Shown here: one piece after another, positions 26,053 through 34,851 of the stretch
Numbering within the stretch: position 1 is the first letter of the stretch
Layout of the letters: each line of letters begins with the position of its first letter
From: Aquabacterium olei
GTDB lineage: Bacteria > Pseudomonadota > Gammaproteobacteria > Burkholderiales > Burkholderiaceae_C
DNA length: 64,000 nt
Direction of reading: 5' to 3'
NCBI RefSeq assembly: GCF_003100395.1
Contig: NZ_CP029210.1
Coordinates: 1,984,001 to 2,048,000 of the forward strand
The notes under the pieces: generated by a model
The model's database searches: none
The model's input: the letters and a program-made list of their open reading frames with translations, nothing else
Told to the model about the DNA's origin: nothing
Position numbers and translations under genes: made by a program

Positions 26053-27969
26053 ATGCCTGCCCGCGATTGTGCTCCTGTCACGCCTGGCCGCCCGCTGTTG
26101 GGCGCCCGCGTGGACTCGGATGGCACGCACTTCCGAGTGTGGGCGCCCACCGCCCGGCATGTTCACGTGGTCTGCGCGGGTCCTGGCACGCCGTGCCAGC
26201 GCTGGCCGCTGGCCCCGGAGCCGGACGGCCACTTCAGCGGCACCTTGACTGAAATCGGCCCCGGAACGCTTTACCGATACCAGATCGATGACGGCGAGCC
26301 ACTCCCGGATCCCTGTTCGTCGTTCCAGCCAGACGGGCCGCATGGCCCCTCGCGGGTGGTCGACCACGCGGCCTACGCCTGGCAGGACGATGGCTGGCCC
26401 GGCGCCCCCTTGTCAGGCCAGGTGATCTACGAACTGCATGTGGGCACCCTGACGCCCGAAGGCACGCTCGATGCCGCCATTGCGCGCCTGCCTGACCTGC
26501 GGGAACTCGGCGTGACGCTGCTGGAGTTGATGCCGCTGGCCGAGTGTGTCGGGCGCTGGAACTGGGGTTATGACGGCGTCGGCCTGTATGCGCCGTACCA
26601 CGTGTATGGCGATCCTGACGCGCTCAAGCGCTTCGTGGATGCAGCCCATGCCCTGGGTCTCGGGGTGATGCTCGATGTGGTCTACAACCACCTGGGCCCC
26701 GATGGCAACCATCTTCCGGCCTTCAGTCCGCATTACTTCACGGGGCGCTATGCCAACGAATGGGGCGATGCCTTCAACTTCGATGGCCCGGACAGCCGGC
26801 CTGTGCGAGATTACGTCATCGGCAGCGCCTGCCACTGGATCGCGCAGTACCACCTGGACGGGCTGCGGCTGGATGCCACGCAGAGCATGCATGACGCCTC
26901 GCCGGTGCACATCATCACCGAACTGGCGCAGCAAGCGAGGGCCGCGGCCGGGGCGCGCCAGATCCTGCTCATTGCCGAAAACGAACCGCAGCACACCTGC
27001 CTGGTTCGGCCGCGATCGGCTGGTGGCCACGGGCTCGACGCCATGTGGAACGATGACTTCCACCACTCGGCGCGGGTGGCGCTGACCGGACGGCATGAAG
27101 GCTATTTTCATGACCACCGCGGACGCGCCCAGGAGTTCGTGTCGGCCCTGCGGCACGGCTTCCTCTTCCAGGGGCAGCACTACGCGTGGCAGAACCAGCC
27201 GCGCGGCACGCCGACCGGTGACGTGCCCGCCGCCGCCTTCGTGCACTTCCTGCAGAACCACGACCAGGTGGCGAACACGTTTTATGGCCAGCGCGTGCAT
27301 GAGCTCACCAGCCCCGGCCGTCTGCGTGCGCTCACCGCGCTGATGCTGCTGGGCCCGCAGACGCCAATGCTGTTCATGGGGCAGGAATTTGCGGCCTCGG
27401 CGCCCTTCACGTTCTTTGCGGACCACAAGCCCGAACTGGCAGAAAAGGTGTTCGAGGGGCGTCGCGCCTTTGTCGCGCAGTTCAAGCCTTATGCGACACC
27501 GGCTGCACAGGCCGCCCTGCTGGATCCGGCCGACGAGGCCACGTTCCTTCGCTGCAAGCTCGACTGGGCGGAACGCCTTCGTCATGCAACGGTGTTGGCC
27601 TTGCACCGGGATCTGCTGCGGCTGCGGCGCGAGGACCGGGTCATCGCAGCCCAGGACCGCACCATGCTGGATGGCGCGGTCCTCAGCGAGCACGCCTTCG
27701 TGATGCGCTGGCGCGGCGGCTCACTCGGTGAGCGACTGCTGGTGGTCAACCTGGGTGATGAGCTGGACTTCCGCCCGGGGCCCGAGCCCTTGCTGGCGCC
27801 GCCGGAGAGCAGCGCCTGGCAACTGACCTGGTCCAGCGACGATCCCACTTATGGCGGCCCGGGCGCCCTGCACCCGGGTGAAGACAACAAGGGCTGGATG
27901 CTGCCCGGCGAAAGCGCCGTGCTGCTGCGGGCAGTGCCCTGCCCCGCCTCGAATGGAGAGTCACGATGA
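26053..27969 (+). CDS. treZ: malto-oligosyltrehalose trehalohydrolase, copy 1
   Basis: 638 aa from ATG 26053 (ATG 26005 possible; 25978 falls inside the likely -10). GH13 enzyme releasing trehalose from the end of maltooligosyl-trehalose made by TreY. An N-terminal beta domain (TPGRPLLGARVDSDGTHFRVW) precedes the barrel. Catalytic residues are the nucleophile Asp in LDGLRLDATQSMHD, the acid/base Glu in ILLIAENEPQ and the third Asp in LQNHDQVANT; FNFDGPDSRPVRDYV is typical of TreZ. First gene of the cluster; its TGA overlaps the ATG of the next gene (ATGA 27966-27969). A second TreZ is encoded at 41568-43442. Confidence 0.92.
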   Translation: MPARDCAPVTPGRPLLGARVDSDGTHFRVWAPTARHVHVVCAGPGTPCQRWPLAPEPDGHFSGTLTEIGPGTLYRYQIDDGEPLPDPCSSFQPDGPHGPSRVVDHAAYAWQDDGWPGAPLSGQVIYELHVGTLTPEGTLDAAIARLPDLRELGVTLLELMPLAECVGRWNWGYDGVGLYAPYHVYGDPDALKRFVDAAHALGLGVMLDVVYNHLGPDGNHLPAFSPHYFTGRYANEWGDAFNFDGPDSRPVRDYVIGSACHWIAQYHLDGLRLDATQSMHDASPVHIITELAQQARAAAGARQILLIAENEPQHTCLVRPRSAGGHGLDAMWNDDFHHSARVALTGRHEGYFHDHRGRAQEFVSALRHGFLFQGQHYAWQNQPRGTPTGDVPAAAFVHFLQNHDQVANTFYGQRVHELTSPGRLRALTALMLLGPQTPMLFMGQEFAASAPFTFFADHKPELAEKVFEGRRAFVAQFKPYATPAAQAALLDPADEATFLRCKLDWAERLRHATVLALHRDLLRLRREDRVIAAQDRTMLDGAVLSEHAFVMRWRGGSLGERLLVVNLGDELDFRPGPEPLLAPPESSAWQLTWSSDDPTYGGPGALHPGEDNKGWMLPGESAVLLRAVPCPASNGESR

Positions 27970-30017
27970 ACCTGCAGCCCATCGAAATCGACTGGCGCCC
28001 CGGCGATGATGTGAGCGCCTTGCGTGATCGGGAATGGCTGGTGACCAATGGCCTGGGCGGCTTTGCCTCGGGCAGCCTGCTCGGCATCAACACCCGGCGT
28101 CACCATGGGCTGTTCGTGCCGAACCTGCCCAACCCCAAGGGGCGGCACATTCTGATCTCGCGTTTCGACGAAGAGATCCAGGCCCGTGGCAGACAGGTCA
28201 AGATCGGCGGCGCCGAGTACCTCAACGGCCACCTCGACACCGACGTGCACCGCTGCCTGGCCAGCTTCCGCTGGGATCACCTGATGCCCGTGTGGCGCTA
28301 CGACATCAACGGCGTGGTGATCGAGAAAACCATCGTGATGCCGCACAACCAGAACACAGTGTGCGTGTTGTACCGGCTGCTGGAGGGGGAACACGTTGAA
28401 CTGCGGCTGCGGCCTTTTCTGGCTTTCAGGCGGCAGGATGCGGTGCTGGTGCACGAAGAGGAATGGCCGTTCACGCTGTCGTTCTCGCGCGGGGTGTACG
28501 AGGTGCGGCGCGACCGCACCGACCTGGCCCTGCAGTTCGGGCTCACGCCGGCCAGCGGCGGGTTCACGTGCCACGAGGTGGTCGGCCAGCACGCGCTGTA
28601 CCGCGTCGAGCAGATGCGGGGCTATGACCACAGCGAGCATCTCTACAGCCCGGGCTACTTTTCAGCCACCCTGCACCCGGGGCAGCCGCTTACCTTCGTG
28701 GCCACGGCCGAGGGGCGGGAGGCCTTGAAGGGCGACGGCATGGCGGCGGTGGAACATCAGCAACGCCGGGTGGAGCGCATCCTCCAGATGGCGCCACCCG
28801 AGGTGGTGCAGGACCCCGTGGCGGCCCAACTTGCTGCCGCCGCAGATGCCTTCATCGTCGTGCCCGGCAGCCGGCTGGAAGAGGCACTGCACGCCCGTGC
28901 GAGCGGCGACCAGATCCGCACCGTGATTGCGGGCTACCACTGGTTCGGGGACTGGGGCCGCGACACGATGATCAGCCTGGAAGGCCTCACGCTGTGCACC
29001 GGCCGCCATGCCGAGGCGCGCGCCATCCTGCAGACCTTTTCGCACTATGTGCGAGATGGCCTGCTGCCCAACCTCTTTCCAGAAGGCGAGCGCGAGGCGC
29101 TGTACCACACGGTCGATGCGACGCTGTGGTACTTCCATGCCATTGACCGCTACACCACGTGCTCGGGGGACCGCACCCTGATGCACGAACTGTTTCCGGT
29201 GCTCAAGCAGATCATCGAACACCACGTGCGGGGCACCCGCTACGGCATCGGGCTGGACCCACAGGACGGGCTGCTGAGGGCGGGCGCACAGGGCTATCAG
29301 TTGACGTGGATGGACGCCAAGGTGGACGGCTGGGTGGTGACGCCCCGTCGGGGCAAGCCGGTGGAGATCCAGGCCTTGTGGCACAACGCGCTGCGCCTGA
29401 TGGTCGACTGGTCGGTGGAGGTGGACGATCCCGATCCGCGCTGTCTGCGACTTGCCGAGCAGGCGCGCGCTTCGTTCAACCGCCGTTACTGGTCGCCGAC
29501 CCTGCTCCATCTGTTCGATGTGGTGGACGGCGAGGCGGGCGAGGAGATCAACGACGTGGCTTGCCGGCCCAATCAGGTGTTTGCCATGTCGCTGCGCCAC
29601 CCGGTGCTTGACCGGGTGCATTGGGAGCCGGTGCTCGACACCGTACGCCGACAGTTGCTGACGCCCTGGGGTCTGCGGACGCTGGCGCCGGGCCATCCGG
29701 CCTACAAGCCGACGTACGAGGGTGACCTGCGGTCGCGGGACGCGGCCTACCACCAGGGCACGGTGTGGCCCTGGCTGATCGGGCACTTCATCCAGGCGTG
29801 GCTGAAGCTGCACCCGGATCGCACGGCGGCGCGGGCCTTCCTGGCTGACCTGCCAGCGCATCTCAGCGAAGCAGGCATCGGCAGCATCAGCGAGATCTTC
29901 GATGCCGAGCCGCCGGGCCTGCCCCGAGGGTGCGTGGCCCAGGCGTGGAGCGTGGCAGAGGTGTTGCGTGCATGGTTGATGACAGCCCCGGCTGCGCCCT
30001 CCGATGCGGCGGACTGA
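27966..30017 (+). CDS. glycogen debranching enzyme, amylo-alpha-1,6-glucosidase (GH133 type)
   Basis: 683 aa. An N-terminal GDE_N beta domain (WLVTNGLGGFASGSLLGINT, residues about 23-42, through about 235) is followed by an (alpha/alpha)6 catalytic domain. This domain carries YHWFGDWGRDTMISLEGL, EALYHTVDATLWY, WMDAKVDGWVVTPR and the C-terminal YHQGTVWPWLIGHFIQAW. It removes alpha-1,6 branch stubs from glucan, complementing GlgX. Start ATG 27966 is translationally coupled to treZ-1. Sixty-nine bases separate it from the chaB-like gene. The family assignment is clear; the exact chain-length preference is not. Confidence 0.92.
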   Translation: MNLQPIEIDWRPGDDVSALRDREWLVTNGLGGFASGSLLGINTRRHHGLFVPNLPNPKGRHILISRFDEEIQARGRQVKIGGAEYLNGHLDTDVHRCLASFRWDHLMPVWRYDINGVVIEKTIVMPHNQNTVCVLYRLLEGEHVELRLRPFLAFRRQDAVLVHEEEWPFTLSFSRGVYEVRRDRTDLALQFGLTPASGGFTCHEVVGQHALYRVEQMRGYDHSEHLYSPGYFSATLHPGQPLTFVATAEGREALKGDGMAAVEHQQRRVERILQMAPPEVVQDPVAAQLAAAADAFIVVPGSRLEEALHARASGDQIRTVIAGYHWFGDWGRDTMISLEGLTLCTGRHAEARAILQTFSHYVRDGLLPNLFPEGEREALYHTVDATLWYFHAIDRYTTCSGDRTLMHELFPVLKQIIEHHVRGTRYGIGLDPQDGLLRAGAQGYQLTWMDAKVDGWVVTPRRGKPVEIQALWHNALRLMVDWSVEVDDPDPRCLRLAEQARASFNRRYWSPTLLHLFDVVDGEAGEEINDVACRPNQVFAMSLRHPVLDRVHWEPVLDTVRRQLLTPWGLRTLAPGHPAYKPTYEGDLRSRDAAYHQGTVWPWLIGHFIQAWLKLHPDRTAARAFLADLPAHLSEAGIGSISEIFDAEPPGLPRGCVAQAWSVAEVLRAWLMTAPAAPSDAAD

Positions 30018-30086
30018 CAAGTCGACCTGCCGCAGGGCATGTCACTTGCCCGTGGGGAGCATCACCCTTCCACCGAGGACCCCGCC

Positions 30087-30479
30087 ATGCCGAGCAGAAC
30101 CGCCAACACCGCCCTGCCCTCGACGCTGAAACGCTCGCCGGCCAAGGCCCAGCGCACGTACGCCAAGACGCTGGCCCATGCCGAGGAAAGCTACGGCCCG
30201 GGCGAACGAGCGCGCCGCACGGCCATGTCGTCGCTCAAGCACAGCTTCGAGAAGGTGGGCGACCACTGGGAGCCGAAAGCCCGGCGCGGCCCGTCCGATC
30301 CGCAGGCGGCGGCCTCGGGTGATGCCGCCCGCCAGGGCGACCGCCCGACGTATGGCGGCGTGGACGCCCAGGGACAGTCTCGCGAGGCGCTGTATGCACG
30401 AGCCCGTGAGCTCGGTATTCCGGGGCGCGCCCGGATGAACAAGGCTGCACTGGCTGAAGCCATTGCGCGTCGTCAGTGA
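30087..30479 (+). CDS. ChaB-family small protein with Rho-N/SAP-like tail
   Basis: 130 aa from ATG 30087, with GAGG at 30075-30078. The first part (LPSTLKRSPAKAQRTYAKTL, then an acidic/basic helix and SLKHSFEKVGDHWEPK) matches the ChaB family. ChaB was named as a cation-transport regulator in E. coli, but the molecular role is unsettled. The C-terminus SREALYARARELGIPGRARM followed by NKAALAEAIA resembles the Rho N-terminal/SAP-like helical hairpin that binds nucleic acid. Its position inside a trehalose operon fits an osmotic or desiccation stress role, but this is inference. Confidence 0.8.
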   Translation: MPSRTANTALPSTLKRSPAKAQRTYAKTLAHAEESYGPGERARRTAMSSLKHSFEKVGDHWEPKARRGPSDPQAAASGDAARQGDRPTYGGVDAQGQSREALYARARELGIPGRARMNKAALAEAIARRQ

Positions 30480-30487
30480 GGTCGCCC

Positions 30488-30736
30488 ATGTCCGTTCCCA
30501 CCGTTCCCTCCCCTGTGCCACCCGGTCCGGGCACGCCCTCGCCCGCCCCTGACATTCCGACGCCGGAAGGCCCGGATGTACCGGATCCGCAGGGCCCCGA
30601 CTTTCCGCAGCCCGACCGCGGCCCGGAGATCACACCGACCGCCCCTCAGCCCGAGATCGCCCCGCCGCTGACGGAGCCCGAGGTGTCGCCCGTGCCGCCG
30701 CAGCCAGAGGTCACCCCGCCCCCCGAGATCCGGTGA
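30488..30736 (+). CDS. small Pro/Glu-rich repeat protein, unknown function
   Basis: 82 aa from ATG 30488 (GTG 30476 would overlap the chaB stop as GTGA); GAGG at 30478-30481 is close to the ATG. The protein is about one-third proline with tandem PE/PD-type repeats (for example PEITPTAPQPEIAPPL then PEVSPVPPQPEVTPPPEI). There is no signal peptide, Cys or hydrophobic segment, so an extended acidic cytoplasmic polypeptide is expected. Supported by tight spacing and coding direction within the operon, but low complexity means a chance frame cannot be ruled out. Confidence 0.55.
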   Translation: MSVPTVPSPVPPGPGTPSPAPDIPTPEGPDVPDPQGPDFPQPDRGPEITPTAPQPEIAPPLTEPEVSPVPPQPEVTPPPEIR

Positions 30737-30748
30737 AACGGGGGCCTG

Positions 30749-30773
30749 CGCACCGGCACCTTTTCCCGGTGCG
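30749..30773 (+). other. hairpin in the gap before glgB
   Basis: CGCACCGG (30749-30756) pairs perfectly with CCGGTGCG (30766-30773) around a nine-base loop. No U-run follows, so it is at most an attenuator, processing site or stabiliser separating the first four genes from glgB. Apart from this, the 151-base gap 30737-30887 shows nothing I can assign; a second promoter for glgB could lie there. Confidence 0.4.
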
Positions 30774-30887
30774 TGTGCACTTCTTGCCAGCCCACCCGCG
30801 GGGCTTCCATCCCGTACCCCGGCGGCCGCAGGCCAGCCGGGCACGTCCTTTGCCACCGTGCGATACCGCCATCTTCCGGCTCGGCCC

Positions 30888-32786
30888 ATGCTCAGTGACC
30901 TCGACATCCATCTGCTGCACGAAGGCACGCATGCCCGGCTGTACGACATCCTGGGAGCCCATCCCAACGAAGGCCCCGAAGGCGGCACCCGGTTCGCGGT
31001 GTGGGCACCCAATGCCGAGCGGGTCACGGTCATGGGCGACTGGAACGGCTGGGATCCACACGCTCATCCGCTGAGCCCGTGTGAGCGCGGCAGCGGCATC
31101 TGGCATGGCGTGATTCCGCAGGCGCGGCAGGGGCACATCTACAAGTACCACCTCTGCAGCCTGCAACACCACCAGGAGCTGGTGAAGGCCGACCCCGTGG
31201 CCTTCTATGCCGAGGCGCCACCCGCGACCGGCTCACGGATCTGGAGCAGCCATTACGCGTGGGGGGACCAGGCCTGGATGGCGCGCCGCGCCGAGCGCAA
31301 CGGCCTGTCCGCGCCCATGTCGGTCTACGAGGTGCACGTGGGCTCGTGGCGGCGCCCCGATGGCCGGCCGATGGGCTGGCGGGCGCTCGCGAAAGAGCTG
31401 GCGGCGTATGTGAAGGAGCTGGGCTTCACGCACGTGGAGTTGATGCCCGTCACGGAGCACCCCTTCTACGGCTCCTGGGGCTACCAGACCACCGGGTACT
31501 TCGCCCCCACCGCCCGCTACGGCACGCCCGAAGACTTCATGGCCTTCGTCGACCATCTGCACCAGAACGACATCGGCGTGATCCTCGACTGGGTGCCTTC
31601 GCACTTTCCGACCGACGCCCACGGCCTGCATTACTTCGATGGCACCCACCTCTACGAACACGCCGACCCGCGTCAGGGCTTCCATCCCGAGTGGCATTCC
31701 AGCATCTTCAACTACGGGCGCGGCGAGGTCAGCAGCTTCCTGATCTCGTCGGCGCTGTTCTGGCTGGATCGCTATCACATCGATGGCCTGCGGGTCGACG
31801 CGGTCGCATCCATGCTCTATCTGGACTACGCCCGGCAGCACGGCCAGTGGGTGCCGAACCAGCATGGTGGCAAGGAGAACCTGGAAGCGATCACCTTTCT
31901 GCGGCGACTCAACGAGGCCCTGTACCGCGCCCACCCGGATGCGTTCTCGGTGGCCGAGGAGTCGACCGCCTGGCCCATGGTGTCGCGCCCGACCAGCATG
32001 GGCGGCCTGGGCTTCGGCATGAAGTGGAACATGGGCTGGATGCACGACACGCTGGCATTCATGAAGGAAGACCCGCTGTACCGGCGGCATCACCTGGGCC
32101 GCCTCACCTTCTCGCTGGTCTATGCCTTCAACGAGAACTTTGTGCTGCCGCTGTCGCACGATGAGGTGGTGTACGGCAAGGGCTCGCTGATCGGCAAGAT
32201 GCCCGGCGACCCCTGGCAGAAGATGGCCAACCTGCGCCTGCTGCTGTCGATGATGTGGACGCACCCGGGCAAGAAGCTGCTGTTCATGGGCGGCGAGTTT
32301 GCGCAGCAGCGCGAATGGACGCACGAGGGTGAACTGGAGTGGCACCTGCTGGCCCAGGCGCCGCATCAGGGCGTGATGCGCCTGGTGCAACAGCTCAACG
32401 CCCTGCTGCGGCGCGAGCCGGCACTGTACGAAATCGACTTCGGCCCCGAGGGGTTCGAGTGGGTCGAGAGCCACGATGTGGTCAACAACGTGATCGCCTT
32501 TCTGCGCAAGCCGCGGGGTGGCGCCGGCAGCCTGCTGGTGGTGTGCAACCTCACGCCCGTGCCCCAGCAGGGCTACACGCTGGGGGTGCCCGCGCCGGGC
32601 CACTGGCAGGAAATTTTCAACAGCGACGCGACCGATTACGGTGGATCGGGCTGGGGCAACCTGGGTGGCGTGATGGCCATCAACCAGCCGAGCCACGGGC
32701 GCCCCTGGTCGGTGCCCCTGACTCTGCCACCGCTCGCCGCCGTCGTGCTCAAAGGGGAGGCGCATGCCGCGCAAGGCCAATACTGA
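30888..32786 (+). CDS. glgB: 1,4-alpha-glucan branching enzyme
   Basis: 632 aa from ATG 30888 (GTG 30858 possible). It introduces alpha-1,6 branches into linear glucan. A single N-terminal CBM48 module (LYDILGAHPNEG, RFAVWAPNAERVTVMGDWNGW) precedes the GH13 barrel. Catalytic residues are Asp in IDGLRVDAVASMLYLDY, Glu in SVAEESTAW and Asp in LPLSHDEVVYGKGS. It is shorter than E. coli GlgB (728 aa) because it lacks the extra N1 domain, as in many GlgE-pathway branching enzymes. The last 23 bases overlap glgE. Confidence 0.97.
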   Translation: MLSDLDIHLLHEGTHARLYDILGAHPNEGPEGGTRFAVWAPNAERVTVMGDWNGWDPHAHPLSPCERGSGIWHGVIPQARQGHIYKYHLCSLQHHQELVKADPVAFYAEAPPATGSRIWSSHYAWGDQAWMARRAERNGLSAPMSVYEVHVGSWRRPDGRPMGWRALAKELAAYVKELGFTHVELMPVTEHPFYGSWGYQTTGYFAPTARYGTPEDFMAFVDHLHQNDIGVILDWVPSHFPTDAHGLHYFDGTHLYEHADPRQGFHPEWHSSIFNYGRGEVSSFLISSALFWLDRYHIDGLRVDAVASMLYLDYARQHGQWVPNQHGGKENLEAITFLRRLNEALYRAHPDAFSVAEESTAWPMVSRPTSMGGLGFGMKWNMGWMHDTLAFMKEDPLYRRHHLGRLTFSLVYAFNENFVLPLSHDEVVYGKGSLIGKMPGDPWQKMANLRLLLSMMWTHPGKKLLFMGGEFAQQREWTHEGELEWHLLAQAPHQGVMRLVQQLNALLRREPALYEIDFGPEGFEWVESHDVVNNVIAFLRKPRGGAGSLLVVCNLTPVPQQGYTLGVPAPGHWQEIFNSDATDYGGSGWGNLGGVMAINQPSHGRPWSVPLTLPPLAAVVLKGEAHAAQGQY

Positions 32787-34851
32787 ACCGAGAACGCCAC
32801 CGCCGCAACTGGTCGGGGCGCCCCATGAAGGCCGCGCCCGCGCGGTGATCGATGCGGTGCTGCCGCATGTGGATGCGGGCCGCTTTGCGGTCAAGTGCAT
32901 TGCCGGTGAGCCCTTCGAGGTGACGGCGCACGTGTTCACCGATGGGCATGATGCCGCGCGCGCCGTGCTGCGGTGGCATGCCGAAGCCGGCGACGCGCAG
33001 GACGTCGAGATGCACCCGCTTGGCAACGACGAGTGGCGCGCGGCCTTCACGCCGCCCGTACCCGGTCGCTATGGCTACACGGTGGTGGCGTGGGTGGACC
33101 GCTTTCAATCCTGGCGCGGCGAAATGAAGCGCCGCCAGGGCGAGGCCGACATCCGGCTGGCCATGCGCATCGGCGCCGACCTGCTCGACGACGCTGCCAG
33201 CCGCGCCGCCGGTGAAGACCGTGAGCACCTGAGCGAGGCCGCACGGCAGTGGCGCTGGCACGCCACCGACGAGGCGGTCGAGGTGAACGCCATCCAGGCC
33301 ATTGCGCTGGACGAGGCCATTGCCGCCCGCGCGTTGCGCTACCCGGATCGGCGTCTGCAAACGGTGTGGCCGCAGACGCTGCCGCTGGTGGCGGATCGCC
33401 TGCGGGCCCGGTTCAGCGCCTGGTATGAACTCTTTCCCCGCTCGGCGGGTACCCAGCCCGGCGTGCATGGCCGGCTCACCGACGTGGTGGCCCGCCTGCC
33501 CTATCTGGCCGAGATGGGGTTCGACGTGCTGTACCTGCCACCCATCCATCCCATCGGCCGTGAACGCCGCAAGGGCCGCAACAACGCCGAGGTGGCGGAG
33601 CCGGGGGATGTGGGCAGCCCATGGGCCATCGGTGCCAGCGAAGGCGGTCACAAGGCCGTGCATCCGGAACTGGGCACCGCCGCCGATCTGGCCGACCTGG
33701 TGACGCGTGCGGCCGAATACGGCATCGAGATCGCGCTCGACATTGCCTTCCAGTGCGCGCCCGACCATCCCTATGTGAACGAGCATCGGGAGTGGTTCCG
33801 CTGGCGTCCGGACGGCACGGTGCAGTACGCCGAGAACCCGCCCAAGAAATACCAGGACATCTATCCGTTCGAGTTCGAATCCAGCGACTGGCCGGCGCTG
33901 TGGCAGGAACTGCGCAGCGTCTTCGACTTCTGGATCGCGCTGGGCGTGCGCGTCTTCCGTGTCGACAACCCACACACCAAGCCCTTTGCGTTCTGGGAAT
34001 GGGCGATCGCGCAGATCAAGGCGCAGCACCCGGACGTGATCTTCCTGTCGGAAGCCTTCACGCGCCCCAAGGTCATGCACCGGCTGGCCAAGCTCGGCTT
34101 CACGCAGTCCTACACCTACTTCACGTGGCGACAGACAGGCGAGGAGCTGCGGGCCTACTTCACTGAGCTGGCCGAAGGGCCCGGGCGGCACTACTTCCGG
34201 CCCAATGTGTGGCCCAACACGCCGGACATCTTCCACGAGCAGTTTCACCACCAGGGGCGCCCCGTGTTCGCGCTGCGCGTGGTGCTGGCGGCCCTGCTCT
34301 GCCCCAGCTACGGTCTGTATGGGCCAGTCTACGAGCTGCTGGAGAACCGCCCCCGTAGCCCGGGCAGCGAGGAATACCTCGACTCCGAGAAGTATCAGCT
34401 TCGGCACTGGGGCGAGACGTGGACGGTGGACCGCCCGGACAGCGTGGCCGGGTTGATTGCGCGGCTCAACCGGCTGCGACGCGCCCATGTGGCCCTGCAG
34501 TCGATGGACCGATTGCGGTTTCACGACACCGACAACCCACAGCTGCTGGTGTGGTCGCGGCAGGCCCGCGAAGGCGAAGACACGCTGATCGTGGTGCTCA
34601 ACCTGGATCCGCAGTACGCCCAGTCGGGCTGGGTGACGCTGGACCTGGGCGCGCTGGGACTGCCCACCGATGCACCGTACGAGCTGCATGACGCGCTCAC
34701 CGAGCAACGCTTCACCTGGCAGGGAGCGCACAACTTCGTGATCCTCGACCCTTCGGTTACCCCCGCACATGCGCTGGTCGTGCAGCGCCCCGGGGCTGCA
34801 GCGGCAGGCATGCCTCCTGCCCTGTCAGATCAGCACGTTGTGGAGCCATGA
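32764..34851 (+). CDS. glgE: alpha-1,4-glucan:maltose-1-phosphate maltosyltransferase
   Basis: 695 aa. GlgE extends linear alpha-glucan by maltosyl units from maltose-1-phosphate. The N-terminal domain ([19 protein letters not shown]) and the barrel with [17 protein letters not shown] are characteristic. Catalytic residues are Asp in [20 protein letters not shown] and Glu in [14 protein letters not shown], and [10 protein letters not shown] is also conserved. GGGGAGG at 32754-32760 precedes the ATG inside the glgB end. Its TGA overlaps the treS ATG (ATGA 34848-34851). Together with the adjacent TreS-maltokinase and GlgB it forms the full GlgE pathway from trehalose to branched glucan. Confidence 0.97.
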   Translation: MPRKANTEPRTPPPQLVGAPHEGRARAVIDAVLPHVDAGRFAVKCIAGEPFEVTAHVFTDGHDAARAVLRWHAEAGDAQDVEMHPLGNDEWRAAFTPPVPGRYGYTVVAWVDRFQSWRGEMKRRQGEADIRLAMRIGADLLDDAASRAAGEDREHLSEAARQWRWHATDEAVEVNAIQAIALDEAIAARALRYPDRRLQTVWPQTLPLVADRLRARFSAWYELFPRSAGTQPGVHGRLTDVVARLPYLAEMGFDVLYLPPIHPIGRERRKGRNNAEVAEPGDVGSPWAIGASEGGHKAVHPELGTAADLADLVTRAAEYGIEIALDIAFQCAPDHPYVNEHREWFRWRPDGTVQYAENPPKKYQDIYPFEFESSDWPALWQELRSVFDFWIALGVRVFRVDNPHTKPFAFWEWAIAQIKAQHPDVIFLSEAFTRPKVMHRLAKLGFTQSYTYFTWRQTGEELRAYFTELAEGPGRHYFRPNVWPNTPDIFHEQFHHQGRPVFALRVVLAALLCPSYGLYGPVYELLENRPRSPGSEEYLDSEKYQLRHWGETWTVDRPDSVAGLIARLNRLRRAHVALQSMDRLRFHDTDNPQLLVWSRQAREGEDTLIVVLNLDPQYAQSGWVTLDLGALGLPTDAPYELHDALTEQRFTWQGAHNFVILDPSVTPAHALVVQRPGAAAAGMPPALSDQHVVEP

